Origin: Streptomyces sp. C10-9-1
GTDB taxonomy: Bacteria; Actinomycetota; Actinomycetes; Streptomycetales; Streptomycetaceae
Length of the DNA stretch: 64,000 nucleotides
Direction of reading: 5' to 3'
Assembly: GCF_024497955.1 (NCBI RefSeq)
Contig: NZ_JANHKP010000006.1
Location: 1-64,000, forward strand
Shown here: positions 35,619-44,044 of the stretch, in pieces
Layout of the letters: each line of letters begins with the position of its first letter
Position numbering within the stretch: position 1 is the stretch's first letter
Notes under the pieces: generated by a model
Databases searched by the model: none
Told to the model about the DNA's origin: nothing
What the model saw: the letters and a program-made list of their open reading frames with translations, nothing else
Made by a program: the position numbers and the translations under genes

Positions 35619-36458
35619 GTGAGTGAGCTGCGGTTCGTCCGACTGGGGTTCGGCGCCGAGGCCGTCGAGTACCAGGAGGCCTGGCAGAGGCAGCGCGAGG
35701 TCCACGCCGCCCGCTTCGCCGACGAGATCCCGGACACCTGCCTGCTGCTGGAGCACCCTCCCGTCTACACCGCGGGGCGGCGCACCGAGGACAGCGAGCG
35801 CCCGCTGGACGGCACCCCCGTGATCGACGTCGACCGCGGCGGCAAGATCACCTGGCACGGGCCGGGCCAGCTGGTGGGCTATCCGATCCTGAAGCTGCCG
35901 CGCCCGGTGGACGTCATCGCCCACGTCCGGCGCCTGGAGGACGCGCTCATCCGCACCTGCGCGGAGTTCGGCGTCCACACCACCCGGGTGGAGGGGCGCA
36001 GCGGCGTGTGGATCCTGGGCGACGCGGTCGGGGACCGGCCCGCCCCGGGGGCGGCCACGGGGCTGTCCCTGGACTTCGACCCGCGGCTCGCCGCACCGGC
36101 CGGCCCGGAGGCGGACGAGGAGTTCGACCCCCGGCTCCGGGGCCCCGAGTACGCGCCGTCCAACGCGGGCCAGCGCCGTGAGGACCGCAAGCTCGCGGCG
36201 ATCGGGATCCGCATCGCCAAGGGCGTGTCCATGCACGGCTTCGCCCTGAACGTGAACCCGGACAACACCTGGTTCGACCGGATCGTGCCGTGCGGCATCC
36301 GGGACGCGGGCGTCGCCTCGCTCGCCGGCGAGCTCGGCCGCGACGTCGCCATCGAGGAGGTCCTGCCGGTGCTGGAGCGCCACCTGCGGGAGGTCCTGGA
36401 GAGCGCCGATCCCCGGCCGCGCCCGGTGGCGCCCCGGGCCGAGAAGGCCACCGCCTGA
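35619..36458 (+). CDS. lipB: Lipoyl(octanoyl) transferase
   Basis: A 279-residue LipB that moves octanoate from acyl carrier protein to the lipoyl domains of E2 and GcvH. The catalytic pair is visible as K191 ([10 protein letters not shown]) and C225 ([13 protein letters not shown]). Other family motifs are [13 protein letters not shown] and [14 protein letters not shown]. It is longer than usual (about 210-230 residues) because of an insertion of about 50 residues between GVWI and RKLAA. The insertion contains FDPRL twice. GAGGGAGG precedes the GTG start. lipA follows 123 bases later. The lipoyl-accepting E2 is encoded earlier in the window. Confidence 0.96.
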   Translation: MSELRFVRLGFGAEAVEYQEAWQRQREVHAARFADEIPDTCLLLEHPPVYTAGRRTEDSERPLDGTPVIDVDRGGKITWHGPGQLVGYPILKLPRPVDVIAHVRRLEDALIRTCAEFGVHTTRVEGRSGVWILGDAVGDRPAPGAATGLSLDFDPRLAAPAGPEADEEFDPRLRGPEYAPSNAGQRREDRKLAAIGIRIAKGVSMHGFALNVNPDNTWFDRIVPCGIRDAGVASLAGELGRDVAIEEVLPVLERHLREVLESADPRPRPVAPRAEKATA

Positions 36459-36581
36459 CGCCCCGCCGTCCCCGGCCGGGGAATGCGCACCTCAGGCCAT
36501 GGGTTGGCCAAGCGTAGGGCCACACTTTTAACGGGCGTACCCTGGTGTTCGCCGAAGAATCGAAGCTGTAGGGAGCTGGTC

Positions 36582-37535
36582 GTGTCCGCAGTCGCACCCG
36601 ACGGACGCAAGATGCTGCGCCTGGAGGTCCGCAACAGCCAGACCCCCATCGAGCGCAAGCCCGAGTGGATCAAGACCCGGGCGAAGATGGGTCCCGAGTA
36701 CAACCAGCTCCAGAAACTGGTCAAGAGCGAGGGGCTGCACACGGTCTGCCAGGAGGCGGGCTGCCCCAACATCTTCGAGTGCTGGGAGGACCGGGAGGCC
36801 ACCTTCCTCATCGGCGGCGACCAGTGCACCCGCCGCTGCGACTTCTGCCAGATCGACACGGGCAAGCCGCAGGCCCTGGACCGGGACGAGCCTCGGCGCG
36901 TCGGCGAGTCGGTCGTCACCATGGACCTCAACTACGCCACGATCACCGGCGTCGCCCGCGACGACCTGGAGGACGGCGGCGCCTGGCTGTACGCGGAGAC
37001 GGTCCGCCAGATCCACGCCCAGACCGCGGAGCGGGAGGCCGGCCGCACCAAGGTCGAGCTGCTGATCCCCGACTTCAACGCGGTCCCCGAGCAGCTGGCC
37101 GAGGTCTTCTCCTCGCGCCCGGAGGTGCTCGCGCACAACGTGGAGACCGTGCCGCGGATCTTCAAGCGGATCCGCCCCGGCTTCCGCTACGAGCGCTCGC
37201 TGGAGGTCATCACCAGGGCCCGCGAGGCCGGACTGGTGACCAAGTCGAACCTGATCCTCGGCATGGGCGAGACCCGCGAGGAGGTCAGCGAGGCGCTGCA
37301 GCACCTCCACGACGCGGGCTGCGAGCTCATCACCATCACGCAGTACCTCCGCCCCTCGGTACGCCACCACCCCGTGGAGCGCTGGGTGAAGCCCGAGGAG
37401 TTCGTGGAGCTGAAGGACGAGGCCGACCGGATCGGCTACTCGGGCGTGATGTCGGGGCCGCTGGTGCGGTCCTCCTACCGGGCCGGACGGCTCTTCCAGC
37501 AGGCCATGGAGCGGCGGGCGCAGGCCGCGGCGTAG
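36582..37535 (+). CDS. lipA: Lipoyl synthase (radical SAM)
   Basis: A 317-residue enzyme that inserts two sulfurs into protein-bound octanoate. The radical-SAM cluster is held by C82, C86 and C89 (CTRRCDFC). The auxiliary, sacrificial cluster is held by C56, C61 and C67 ([12 protein letters not shown]). The conserved C-terminal SSY is present as VRSSYRAG. The length is normal. TAGGGAG precedes the GTG start. A TACCCT box in the lipB-lipA gap suggests an extra promoter. A terminator follows. Confidence 0.97.
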   Translation: MSAVAPDGRKMLRLEVRNSQTPIERKPEWIKTRAKMGPEYNQLQKLVKSEGLHTVCQEAGCPNIFECWEDREATFLIGGDQCTRRCDFCQIDTGKPQALDRDEPRRVGESVVTMDLNYATITGVARDDLEDGGAWLYAETVRQIHAQTAEREAGRTKVELLIPDFNAVPEQLAEVFSSRPEVLAHNVETVPRIFKRIRPGFRYERSLEVITRAREAGLVTKSNLILGMGETREEVSEALQHLHDAGCELITITQYLRPSVRHHPVERWVKPEEFVELKDEADRIGYSGVMSGPLVRSSYRAGRLFQQAMERRAQAAA

Positions 37536-37595
37536 CCCGGCAGCCGTGTGAATCCAGGCACAAGTGATTACCGGCCAGTAATGGCCGAGACGGGC

Positions 37596-37638
37596 GCGGC
37601 CCGCACTCCCCCGCAGGTCGGGGCGGGGTGCGGGCCGC
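37596..37638 (+). terminator. Terminator after lipA
   Basis: 14-base stem with one wobble pair (GCGGCCCGCACTCC / GGGGTGCGGGCCGC) and a 15-base loop that itself can pair. About 60 bases downstream of the lipA stop. Confidence 0.6.
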
Positions 37639-37690
37639 ACCCGCACGTACGGCAGGCGGTGGGATCTGCGCCGGGACGTTTCATCGTGGT

Positions 37691-37719
37691 TTGACCGACC
37701 GGTCACGCCCTGGTAACAC
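37691..37719 (+). promoter_or_regulatory. Sigma-70-type promoter
   Basis: TTGACC (37691-37696) and TAACAC (37714-37719) with 17-base spacing. It would start transcription near 37726, 60 bases before the small gene that follows. The spacer contains ACCGGT. Confidence 0.55.
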
Positions 37720-37788
37720 CGAACTGTGACGCTGGATGCACGCACAGCTCCCATACCGCCCACCCCGCCACGAGGGGAAGTCCCGCCC

Positions 37789-38007
37789 ATGCACGCCGCT
37801 CCGGCACGTCCCGTGACCGCCACCGCCCTCCCCACCGTCACCGGAACACTGCGTGCGGTGGAGGCCCTGCTGCTGGGCAGCGGGCAGCGCACGGCCCGCC
37901 GCAACGCCTGGACCGCGGTCCTGGAGGACCGCCGCCGCGCCAAGGACCGCGTCGAGACCGAGCACGTACTGGAGGCCGTTGCTGCCCGCACCTCGTGGGG
38001 CACGTAA
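37789..38007 (+). CDS. Conserved small hypothetical protein between lipA and DUF4191 gene
   Basis: A 72-residue basic cytoplasmic protein beginning MHAAPARPVTATALPTVTGT and containing LLGSGQRTARRNAWTAVLED. It is conserved at this position in Streptomyces as far as I recall; the function is unknown. The ATG has GAGGGGAAG upstream. An in-frame GTG at 37726, at the predicted transcription start, would add 21 residues and is the alternative. It ends 10 bases before the DUF4191 start, and the -10 box of that gene overlaps its stop codon. Confidence 0.75.
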   Translation: MHAAPARPVTATALPTVTGTLRAVEALLLGSGQRTARRNAWTAVLEDRRRAKDRVETEHVLEAVAARTSWGT

Positions 38008-38017
38008 ACTTCCCCGT

Positions 38018-38725
38018 ATGGCGAGGAAGGCAAATTCAGACAGCAGTGATGCTGCTGCGAACCCGGGGCGACTGAAGCAGATCGCCCTGACGTACAAGAT
38101 GACCCGCAAGGCCGACCCGAAGGTCGGTCTCGTCGTCGCGGGTGTGGGAATCGTCACCTTCGGTGTCTTCCTCGGGATCGGCTTCCTGATCGGCCACCCC
38201 GTCTATCTGGCGATCCTGGGCTTCCTGCTCGCCTTCCTGGCGATGGCGATCATCTTCGGCCGCCGGGCAGAGACGGCGGCGTTCGGGCAGATGGAGGGGC
38301 AGCCCGGCGCTGCGGCGGCCGTCCTGCAGAACGTCGGGCGCGGCTGGACCACGACCCCGGCGGTCGCGATGAACCGCAACCAGGACGTGGTGCACCGCGC
38401 GATCGGCAAGGCGGGCATCGTGCTGGTGGCCGAGGGCAACCCGAACCGGCTGAGGAGCCTGCTCGCCGCCGAGAAGAAGAAGATGAACCGTGTCGTCGTG
38501 GACGTACCGGTGCACGACATCATGGTGGGCGACGGCGAGGGGCAGGTGCCGCTGAAGAAGGTGCGCACCACCATGCTCAAGCTGCCCCGCGTGCTCACGG
38601 GCGCGCAGGTGACCGCCACCAACGACCGGCTCCGCGCCATGGGCGACCTGATGAGCAACATGCCGCTGCCGAAGGGGCCGCTCCCCAAGGGCATGCGGAT
38701 GCCGCGCGGCGGAAAGATGCGCTGA
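38018..38725 (+). CDS. DUF4191 family membrane protein
   Basis: A 235-residue protein with two adjacent membrane helices (VGLVVAGVGIVTFGVFLGIG and VYLAILGFLLAFLAMAIIFG) near residues 35-85 and a large cytoplasmic C-terminal domain ending in a Lys/Arg/Met/Pro tail (PLPKGMRMPRGGKMR). This is the DUF4191 family (Rv2219 in M. tuberculosis, from memory), always near lipA and glnA. The function is unknown. TAAACT ends seven bases before the ATG with no ribosome-binding site, so a leaderless transcript is likely. It is convergent with the RDD gene across a strong terminator. Confidence 0.93.
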   Translation: MARKANSDSSDAAANPGRLKQIALTYKMTRKADPKVGLVVAGVGIVTFGVFLGIGFLIGHPVYLAILGFLLAFLAMAIIFGRRAETAAFGQMEGQPGAAAAVLQNVGRGWTTTPAVAMNRNQDVVHRAIGKAGIVLVAEGNPNRLRSLLAAEKKKMNRVVVDVPVHDIMVGDGEGQVPLKKVRTTMLKLPRVLTGAQVTATNDRLRAMGDLMSNMPLPKGPLPKGMRMPRGGKMR

Positions 38726-38730
38726 GCGCG

Positions 38731-38787
38731 CCGCGGGTACGGCGAGGGGGCCGGGACGATGTCCCGGCCCCCTCGCCGTACCCGCGG
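38731..38787. terminator. Strong bidirectional terminator
   Basis: Perfect 27-base stem (arm beginning CCGCGGGTACGGCGAGGGGG) and a 3-base loop between the convergent DUF4191 and RDD genes. Confidence 0.8.
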
Positions 38788-38879
38788 TCCTGCCCGCGGT
38801 GCCCTCCCGCGCGGGAGGCGCCCCGGAGGGCCCCGCCGGATCCTGATCCGCAGTGCGGCCGGATCCCGGTCCGCACCGG

Positions 38880-39347
38880 TCAGATCCTGATCTGCACCGC
38901 GCGGGCCAGCCGGTCGTGCAGCCCGCGCCCGTCGCGGTCCCACACCAGGGCCGGCAGCGCCAGGCACAGCAGGACACTGCGCACCAGCACCCGCCCGAAG
39001 CCCAGGCGACCGCCGTTCTCGCCGACCACACGGAGGCCGAAGATCCGCTTCCCGGGGGTGGAGCCGATGGTCCCGACCGTCAGCACCGCCATCACCAGGA
39101 AGACGAGCAGCGCCCGGTTGGAGGTCGCCTGCTGGCTGCTCCCCGCGAAGAGGCCGTACGCGATCAGGAAGCACATCCCCCAGTCGAGGAACAGTGCGCC
39201 GAAGCGGCGCCCCAGGGGCGCCACCGACCCCGGCCCGCTCTCCGGCAGGCCGAGGCGCTCACCCCGGTAGCCGAAGTCGACGCCCATCTCCTCGGCCGCC
39301 GCGCGGGGCCCGGAGAGCCACGATCCGATTGCTTGCCTGTTGTCCAC
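38880..39347 (-). CDS. RDD-family membrane protein
   Basis: A 155-residue protein. Residues 1-45 are cytoplasmic, and the RDD domain follows with about three membrane helices ([37 protein letters not shown]). The motif [19 protein letters not shown] is characteristic. The final segment is [21 protein letters not shown] proteins are poorly understood; some may be ion antiporters. It corresponds to Rv2219A beside glnA1 in M. tuberculosis and is divergent from glnA here, so its promoter shares the GlnR-box region. Confidence 0.9.
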   Translation of the reverse strand: MDNRQAIGSWLSGPRAAAEEMGVDFGYRGERLGLPESGPGSVAPLGRRFGALFLDWGMCFLIAYGLFAGSSQQATSNRALLVFLVMAVLTVGTIGSTPGKRIFGLRVVGENGGRLGFGRVLVRSVLLCLALPALVWDRDGRGLHDRLARAVQIRI

Positions 39348-39432
39348 GCGACCACGGTACTGTGCCCCCTTCGGATCACTTTGCCCCGGGTACCCGGGGC
39401 ACTCTCCCGGCGGACACCCACCGCCGCGCCGG

Positions 39433-39470
39433 TTAACGTCGCCGAAACAAATGGGTCATGCTTGAGAAAT
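39433..39470 (+). promoter_or_regulatory. GlnR binding site upstream of glnA
   Basis: Matches the GlnR box of Streptomyces, two gTnAC-n6-GaAAC sites separated by 6 bases: TTAAC-n6-GAAAC (39433-39448) and GTCAT-n6-GAAAT (39455-39470). It is about 100 bases upstream of the glnA start. In S. coelicolor GlnR activates glnA under nitrogen limitation. Confidence 0.85.
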
Positions 39471-39569
39471 CCGGTCTGCCTAAGGTCGGGTCTGCGTGTG
39501 CCACCGCACTGGCCGCACGAACGAGCAGCAACCCCCACCCCTCCCCCGGGTGGGAGTAGGAGGAGTTGG

Positions 39570-40979
39570 ATGTTCCAGAACGCCGACGAGGCCAAGAAGT
39601 ACATCGCCGACAACGACGTGAAGATGATCGACGTCCGGTTCTGCGACCTTCCGGGCGTCATGCAGCACTTCTCGATCCCGGCGACGGCCTTCGACCCGGC
39701 GGACGAGCTCGCCTTCGACGGCTCCTCGATCCGCGGCTTCCAGGCGATCCACGAGTCGGACATGGCCCTGCGCGCCGACCTGTCGACCGCCCGGCTCGAC
39801 CCGTTCCGCCGTGACAAGACGCTGAACATCAACTTCTTCATCCACGACCCGATCACGGGCGAGCAGTACAGCCGCGACCCGCGCAACATCGCCAAGAAGG
39901 CCGAGGCCTACCTCGCCTCCACCGGCATCGCGGACACCGCCTACTTCGGCCCCGAGGCGGAGTTCTACGTCTTCGACTCGGTGCGCTTCAACACCTCCGC
40001 CAACGAGGGCTTCTACCACATCGACTCCGAGGCCGGCGCCTGGAACACCGGTGCGGTCGAGGACAACCGCGGCTACAAGGTCCGCTACAAGGGCGGCTAC
40101 TTCCCCGCCCCGCCGGTCGACCACTTCGCCGACCTCCGCTCCGAGATCTCCCTGGAGCTGGAGCGGGTCGGCCTCCAGGTCGAGCGCCAGCACCACGAGG
40201 TGGGCACCGCCGGCCAGGCCGAGATCAACTACAAGTTCAACACGCTGCTGGCCGCGGCCGACGACCTGATGCTCTTCAAGTACATCGTGAAGAACGTCGC
40301 CTGGCGCAACGGCAAGACCGCGACCTTCATGCCGAAGCCGATCTTCGGCGACAACGGCTCGGGCATGCACGTCCACCAGTCGCTGTGGCAGGGCGGCTCC
40401 CCGCTCTTCTACGACGAGCAGGGCTACGCGGGCCTCTCGGACACCGCCCGCTACTACATCGGCGGCATCCTCAAGCACGCCCCGTCGCTGCTGGCCTTCA
40501 CCAACCCGACGGTGAACTCCTACCACCGCCTGGTGCCCGGCTTCGAGGCCCCGGTCAACCTGGTGTACTCGCAGCGCAACCGCTCGGCCGCCATGCGCAT
40601 CCCGATCACCGGCTCGAACCCGAAGGCCAAGCGCGTCGAGTTCCGCGCCCCGGACCCGTCCTCCAACCCCTACCTGGCGTTCTCCGCGCTGCTGCTCGCG
40701 GGTCTGGACGGCGTCAAGAACAAGATCGAGCCGGCCGAGCCGATCGACAAGGACCTCTACGAGCTCGCCCCCGACGAGCACGCGGGCGTCCCGCAGGTCC
40801 CGACCTCGCTCCCGGCCGTGCTCGACGCCCTGGAGGCGGACAACGAGTACCTCCAGGCCGGTGGCGTCTTCACCGCGGACCTGATCGAGACCTGGATCGA
40901 CTACAAGCGCACCAACGAGATCGCCCCGATCCAGCTGCGCCCGCACCCGCACGAGTTCGAGCTCTACTTCGACATCTAG
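39570..40979 (+). CDS. glnA: Glutamine synthetase type I (beta)
   Basis: A 469-residue dodecameric enzyme forming glutamine from glutamate, ammonia and ATP. Motifs include DGSSIRGF, the ATP and metal signature [19 protein letters not shown] and NRSAAMRIP. Tyr397 in [10 protein letters not shown] is the adenylylation site of the GS-I beta class. The enzyme is therefore a target of GlnE, encoded 17 kb downstream. AGGAGGAG precedes the ATG. Upstream lies a GlnR box, so transcription should rise when nitrogen is scarce. An antisense RNA to glnA is reported for S. coelicolor; nothing here lets me confirm or place it. Confidence 0.98.
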   Translation: MFQNADEAKKYIADNDVKMIDVRFCDLPGVMQHFSIPATAFDPADELAFDGSSIRGFQAIHESDMALRADLSTARLDPFRRDKTLNINFFIHDPITGEQYSRDPRNIAKKAEAYLASTGIADTAYFGPEAEFYVFDSVRFNTSANEGFYHIDSEAGAWNTGAVEDNRGYKVRYKGGYFPAPPVDHFADLRSEISLELERVGLQVERQHHEVGTAGQAEINYKFNTLLAAADDLMLFKYIVKNVAWRNGKTATFMPKPIFGDNGSGMHVHQSLWQGGSPLFYDEQGYAGLSDTARYYIGGILKHAPSLLAFTNPTVNSYHRLVPGFEAPVNLVYSQRNRSAAMRIPITGSNPKAKRVEFRAPDPSSNPYLAFSALLLAGLDGVKNKIEPAEPIDKDLYELAPDEHAGVPQVPTSLPAVLDALEADNEYLQAGGVFTADLIETWIDYKRTNEIAPIQLRPHPHEFELYFDI

Positions 40980-41112
40980 AGATCGGGTCCGGGCCACCTG
41001 GGCGGGAGAGCTGAGGAAGTGGCCGTCGAGCACACGTCTCGGAGGCTCCCTCCGACGCCCGCCACGCTGCACACCGCGCTGCCGGATCTCCCGGGCCGGC
41101 ACCCGGCGCAAT

Positions 41113-41146
41113 GAGGGCCGCCACCCCGGACGGGGTGGCGGCCCTC
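41113..41146. terminator. Terminator between glnA and the toxin-antitoxin pair
   Basis: Perfect 16-base stem (GAGGGCCGCCACCCCG / complement) with a 2-base formal loop. The rest of the 288-base gap after glnA shows no gene. Confidence 0.7.
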
Positions 41147-41267
41147 GGCCGCTTGCCCCAGGGGCAGCCGCAGTCATGGCCGGGGGCGGGTCGCGGACGT
41201 ATATCCGCGGGTATCCCCCGGACCGTGTGCAATCACCCGGCCGCGGTTCGTCATGTTCGACCAGAAC

Positions 41268-41603
41268 TCACGCCGCTCGCGGGTCGGTGCCCCGAAGGAT
41301 GTACAGGTCGTCCCCGAACACGGCCGAGATCTGGATGTGCCCGCCCAGCGCCGCCACATACCGGGCGACCGCCTCCACCGTGGCGACCTCGCCTCTCTCG
41401 ATCTGCGACACACGGCTCTTCGTCACTCCCATGCGCTGTCCGACCTCGGCCTGGGACAGCCCCAGTGCCTTGCGTCGTTCCGTCAGCCGGTGCGCGTCGA
41501 TGTACGCCTGGTTGCGCCGCCGGGCCTCGGCCACCTTCTCCTCGCCACCGGCCTCGGCGACGAACTCGTCGCGCACATCGCTCCACTTCTGGTAGCCCGT
41601 CAC
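41268..41603 (-). CDS. XRE-family antitoxin (HigA-like)
   Basis: A 111-residue helix-turn-helix protein. The HTH is at about residues 48-75 (RRKALGLSQAEVGQRMGVTK, then SRVSQIERGE), followed by VEAVARYVAALGGHIQ. The N-terminal half (WSDVRDEFVAEAGGEEKV) may be the toxin-binding part. The GTG start overlaps the toxin stop as GTGA and has GGAGGGAGAG upstream. The order toxin first, antitoxin second is that of higBA. It would neutralise the toxin and repress the shared promoter. Base composition is lower in GC than the neighbours. Confidence 0.88.
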   Translation of the reverse strand: MTGYQKWSDVRDEFVAEAGGEEKVAEARRRNQAYIDAHRLTERRKALGLSQAEVGQRMGVTKSRVSQIERGEVATVEAVARYVAALGGHIQISAVFGDDLYILRGTDPRAA

Positions 41604-41971
41604 TGCTCTCCCTCCTCCGCCTCTCGCTCCTTCAGATACTCCGCGTACAGCTCCTCGGCCCGAGGAATGGCTCGCTTGTACCAGCCCGACCAGTTCCCCG
41701 ACTTGTCCCCGCCGAGAAGGAGAATGGCCGACCGCCATGGGTCGAACGCGAAGACGATCCGGACCTCCGAGCGCCCGGCGGACCCGGGCCGCAGTTCCTT
41801 CAGGTTGTGCACCAACGAACCCTCCAAACGGTCGACCAAGGGCCTCCCTATCCCTGGGCCTTCCTCAGCAAGCCGGTCGATGGCATCGACGACCAGCCCC
41901 TTGGACCGTTCGTCCAGCGCCTTGAACCACGCCCGGCAGTCGTCGGTGATGCGAATGTCCCACTCGTCCAC
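41600..41971 (-). CDS. RelE/HigB-like toxin (Gp49 family)
   Basis: A 123-residue protein starting (GTG) MDEWDIRITDDCRAWFKALD, with motifs HNLKELRPG, SEVRIVFAFDPWRSAILLLG and GDKSGNW. These fit the phage-derived Gp49-like / HigB toxins of the RelE superfamily, which cleave mRNA on the ribosome. The paired antitoxin gene overlaps by four bases. TACACT ends seven bases before the GTG, so the operon is probably leaderless. The genes sit between glnA and the MOSC gene and look like a later insertion into the conserved block. Confidence 0.87.
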   Translation of the reverse strand: MDEWDIRITDDCRAWFKALDERSKGLVVDAIDRLAEEGPGIGRPLVDRLEGSLVHNLKELRPGSAGRSEVRIVFAFDPWRSAILLLGGDKSGNWSGWYKRAIPRAEELYAEYLKEREAEEGEQ

Positions 41972-41978
41972 CCGGGAA

Positions 41979-41996
41979 AGTGTAGCGAATTCTCTA
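41979..41996 (-). promoter_or_regulatory. Promoter and operator-like palindrome of the toxin-antitoxin operon
   Basis: On the minus strand TACACT (41979-41984) is a -10 box seven bases before the toxin start. Overlapping it is a near-perfect palindrome TAG-c-GAATTC-t-CTA (41983-41996). This is a likely binding site for the antitoxin, giving autoregulation. Confidence 0.55.
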
Positions 41997-42211
41997 CTTT
42001 CAGGGTGTGGACGCCGGCTTCACCCCCACCCACCTACCACCGGAACTCGTCGAGTCCTTACGCACGCGCAGGCCACCCCACCGCACGGCCGCCACACGCG
42101 GGGTCCGGGCGCCGTCGGGGGCAGTCCGGGGTGCGCACGTCCGTCGGCCCGCAGGCCCCCACGCCCCCCGGCACCGTCCGCACGGTGCGCGCCCGGTACT
42201 ACGATCGCGCC

Positions 42212-43075
42212 ATGGGGATCACAGTGCAGAGGCTGACCTACTACCCGGTGAAGGGCTGTGCCGGGATCGACGTGGACCGGGCCGCCGTGGGAGCGACGGG
42301 GCTGGAGCACGACAGGACGTTCATGGTGGTGGACGCCGCGGACGGTGCCTTCCGCAGCCAGCGCACCCACCCCGTGATGGCGGCGGTCCGGACGGAGGTC
42401 CTGGACGGCGGCGGTGTTCTGAGGCTGGCCGCCGAGGGGCTCGGGGACCTGGTGGTGAAGGTGGACCCCGGGGCGGAGCGGCGTCCGGTGAGCCTCTTCG
42501 ACAAGCCGGTGGGGCACGGTGTGGACCAGGGGGACGAGGCGGCCGCGTGGCTCTCCGAGGTGCTCCGGGCCCCGTCGCGGCTCGTGCGGGTGCCGGAGGA
42601 CTTCGACCGGGACGGCTGGGGCGACACCCCCGGCAAGGTGGCGTTCGCCGATGCCCACGCGGTACTGGTGGCCTCGCAGGCCTCGCTCGACGGCCTGAAC
42701 GCACGGATCGAGGCCGCCGGGGCGGCGCCCGTGCCGATGGACCGCTTCCGGGCCAACATCGTGCTCGCCGGGTGCGGGCAGGCCCATGACGAGGACCTGA
42801 TGCGGCGCCTGCGGATCGGCACGGTGGAGCTGGCGCACTCGGTGCGGGCGACGCGGTGCGCGGTGCCGATGGTGGACCAGGCCACCGGGTTGCGGGCCGG
42901 GCCCGAGCCGGTGCGCAGCCTGTCGGGGTACCGGCGCGAGCCCGTGTACGGCAACAAGGTCAGCTTCGGGGCCAAGGCCGCGGTGCTGCGCACCGGCGCA
43001 CTCGCCGTCGGGGACGCGGTGGAGGCGGAGTGGTACGAGGGCGGCTCGCCCGACCCTCTGCGCCCGGCCTCCTGA
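42212..43075 (+). CDS. MOSC-domain protein
   Basis: A 287-residue protein with an N-terminal MOSC_N beta barrel (LTYYPVKGCAGIDVDRAAV, TGLEHDRTFMVVD) and a C-terminal MOSC domain (FRANIVLAGC, RCAVPMVDQATG, GNKVSFGAKAAVL). The conserved Cys of the second domain is in ATRCAVP. MOSC proteins bind sulfur or molybdenum cofactor and include the mARC-type reductases. The exact reaction is unknown. TACGAT ends six bases before the ATG, suggesting a leaderless transcript. It is divergent from the toxin-antitoxin pair. Confidence 0.93.
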   Translation: MGITVQRLTYYPVKGCAGIDVDRAAVGATGLEHDRTFMVVDAADGAFRSQRTHPVMAAVRTEVLDGGGVLRLAAEGLGDLVVKVDPGAERRPVSLFDKPVGHGVDQGDEAAAWLSEVLRAPSRLVRVPEDFDRDGWGDTPGKVAFADAHAVLVASQASLDGLNARIEAAGAAPVPMDRFRANIVLAGCGQAHDEDLMRRLRIGTVELAHSVRATRCAVPMVDQATGLRAGPEPVRSLSGYRREPVYGNKVSFGAKAAVLRTGALAVGDAVEAEWYEGGSPDPLRPAS

Positions 43076-43084
43076 GCCCCGCGG

Positions 43085-43115
43085 CGGCCGCGGGCACCCG
43101 GGGTGCCCGCGGCCG
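43085..43115. terminator. Bidirectional terminator after the MOSC gene
   Basis: Perfect 15-base stem (CGGCCGCGGGCACCC / complement) with a 1-base formal loop, between convergent genes. Confidence 0.7.
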
Positions 43116-43121
43116 TGCGGA

Positions 43122-43388
43122 TCAGCGGCCGTAGCGGATCAGGGTCCTGACCATGCGGCAGGTCGTGTCGGAGGGTGCGTGGACGCCGATGCGCTCGGCA
43201 GCCGCGCGTATCCGGCGGTTGTCGGCGGACGCCGGGTGGTACACCCCGGAGTCGAGCAGGGCGATGGTCAGGCGCATGGCCTTGAGCCGGCGGTTGTGGG
43301 AGACGTACCAGTCGCGGGGCTGTCCGGCGGGGAGCGGCTTCCTGTCGAGAGCGGGCGGGGGGTTCGTCGTGAGTGCGGTTGCGGCCAT
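43122..43388 (-). CDS. Conserved hypothetical protein (88 residues)
   Basis: A basic 88-residue protein beginning MAATALTTNPPPALDRKPLP, with RDWYVSHNRRLKAMRLTIAL and TCRMVRTLIRYGR at the end. It has no signal peptide or membrane helix. The strong AGGAGGTCG site before the ATG marks the start. I do not recognise a domain; the Arg-rich composition would fit a nucleic-acid-binding protein, but that is only a suggestion. It is divergent from the ArsC-like gene. Confidence 0.78.
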   Translation of the reverse strand: MAATALTTNPPPALDRKPLPAGQPRDWYVSHNRRLKAMRLTIALLDSGVYHPASADNRRIRAAAERIGVHAPSDTTCRMVRTLIRYGR

Positions 43389-43509
43389 CGAACGACCTCC
43401 TGGCGCGGTGGCGGGACCTTCCCGAACTGCCTCCCATTCTACCGGCGGGGACTGACAATTCCCCCTGGCCAGAGGGGGTTTGGGCGGGCCGGACGGTACC
43501 GTGGGGGGC

Positions 43510-43881
43510 ATGGAGATCTGGATCAACCCGGCCTGTTCCAAGTGCCGCGGAGCACTCGGCCTGCTCGACGCCGAGGGCGCCGAGTACACCGTGCGGCGCT
43601 ATCTCGACGACGTCCCGACCGAGCAGGAACTGCGCGAGGTGCTCGACCGGTTGGGCCTGGAACCGTGGGACATCACCCGCACCGGGGAACCGGACGCGGA
43701 GGAACTCGGCCTGGCCGCGCTGGCCCGGGAGCCCGCCGAGCGCGAACGCTGGATCGCCGCGCTGGTCCGGCGCCCGCGGCTGATCCAGCGTCCGATCATC
43801 ACGGCGGACGACGGCTCCGCGCTGGTGGCCCGCTCCGAGGAGGCGGTCCGGGAGGCACTGGCGCGGAGCCGGGGAGCCTGA
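43510..43881 (+). CDS. ArsC/Spx-family protein (arsenate reductase-like)
   Basis: A 123-residue thioredoxin-fold protein beginning MEIWINPACSKCRGALGLLD. The catalytic Cys is in the CxxC motif CSKC. The family motif RRPRLIQRPIITADDG contains the arginines that bind oxyanion in ArsC. It lacks any neighbouring ars genes, so it may act as a YffB/ArsC-like glutathione- or mycothiol-linked reductase with another substrate. The start is set by alignment to the family; no strong ribosome-binding site is visible. Confidence 0.9.
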   Translation: MEIWINPACSKCRGALGLLDAEGAEYTVRRYLDDVPTEQELREVLDRLGLEPWDITRTGEPDAEELGLAALAREPAERERWIAALVRRPRLIQRPIITADDGSALVARSEEAVREALARSRGA

Positions 43882-43927
43882 ACCCCGGTCGGCTCCCCCT
43901 CTGCTCCTCCCCGGCTGCACGCGAACC

Positions 43928-43945
43928 TTAAGGAAAGTTAAGGAA
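43928..43945 (+). promoter_or_regulatory. Direct repeat TTAAGGAA with 10-base period
   Basis: TTAAGGAA occurs at 43928-43935 and 43938-43945, exactly one helical turn apart and on the same face. Direct repeats of this kind are typical for OmpR-family regulators. It is AT-rich in a GC-rich setting and lies 100 bases upstream of the secreted RlpA-like gene. Confidence 0.5.
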
Positions 43946-44044
43946 GCCGCGGCCGGGTGGCTGAGCGCACGGCCTCCGGCGTCGCGTATGTATCGGCACA
44001 AGCAACCAGCCGGCCGCCCCCGCGGCCGGGGACGGGAGCCCTAC

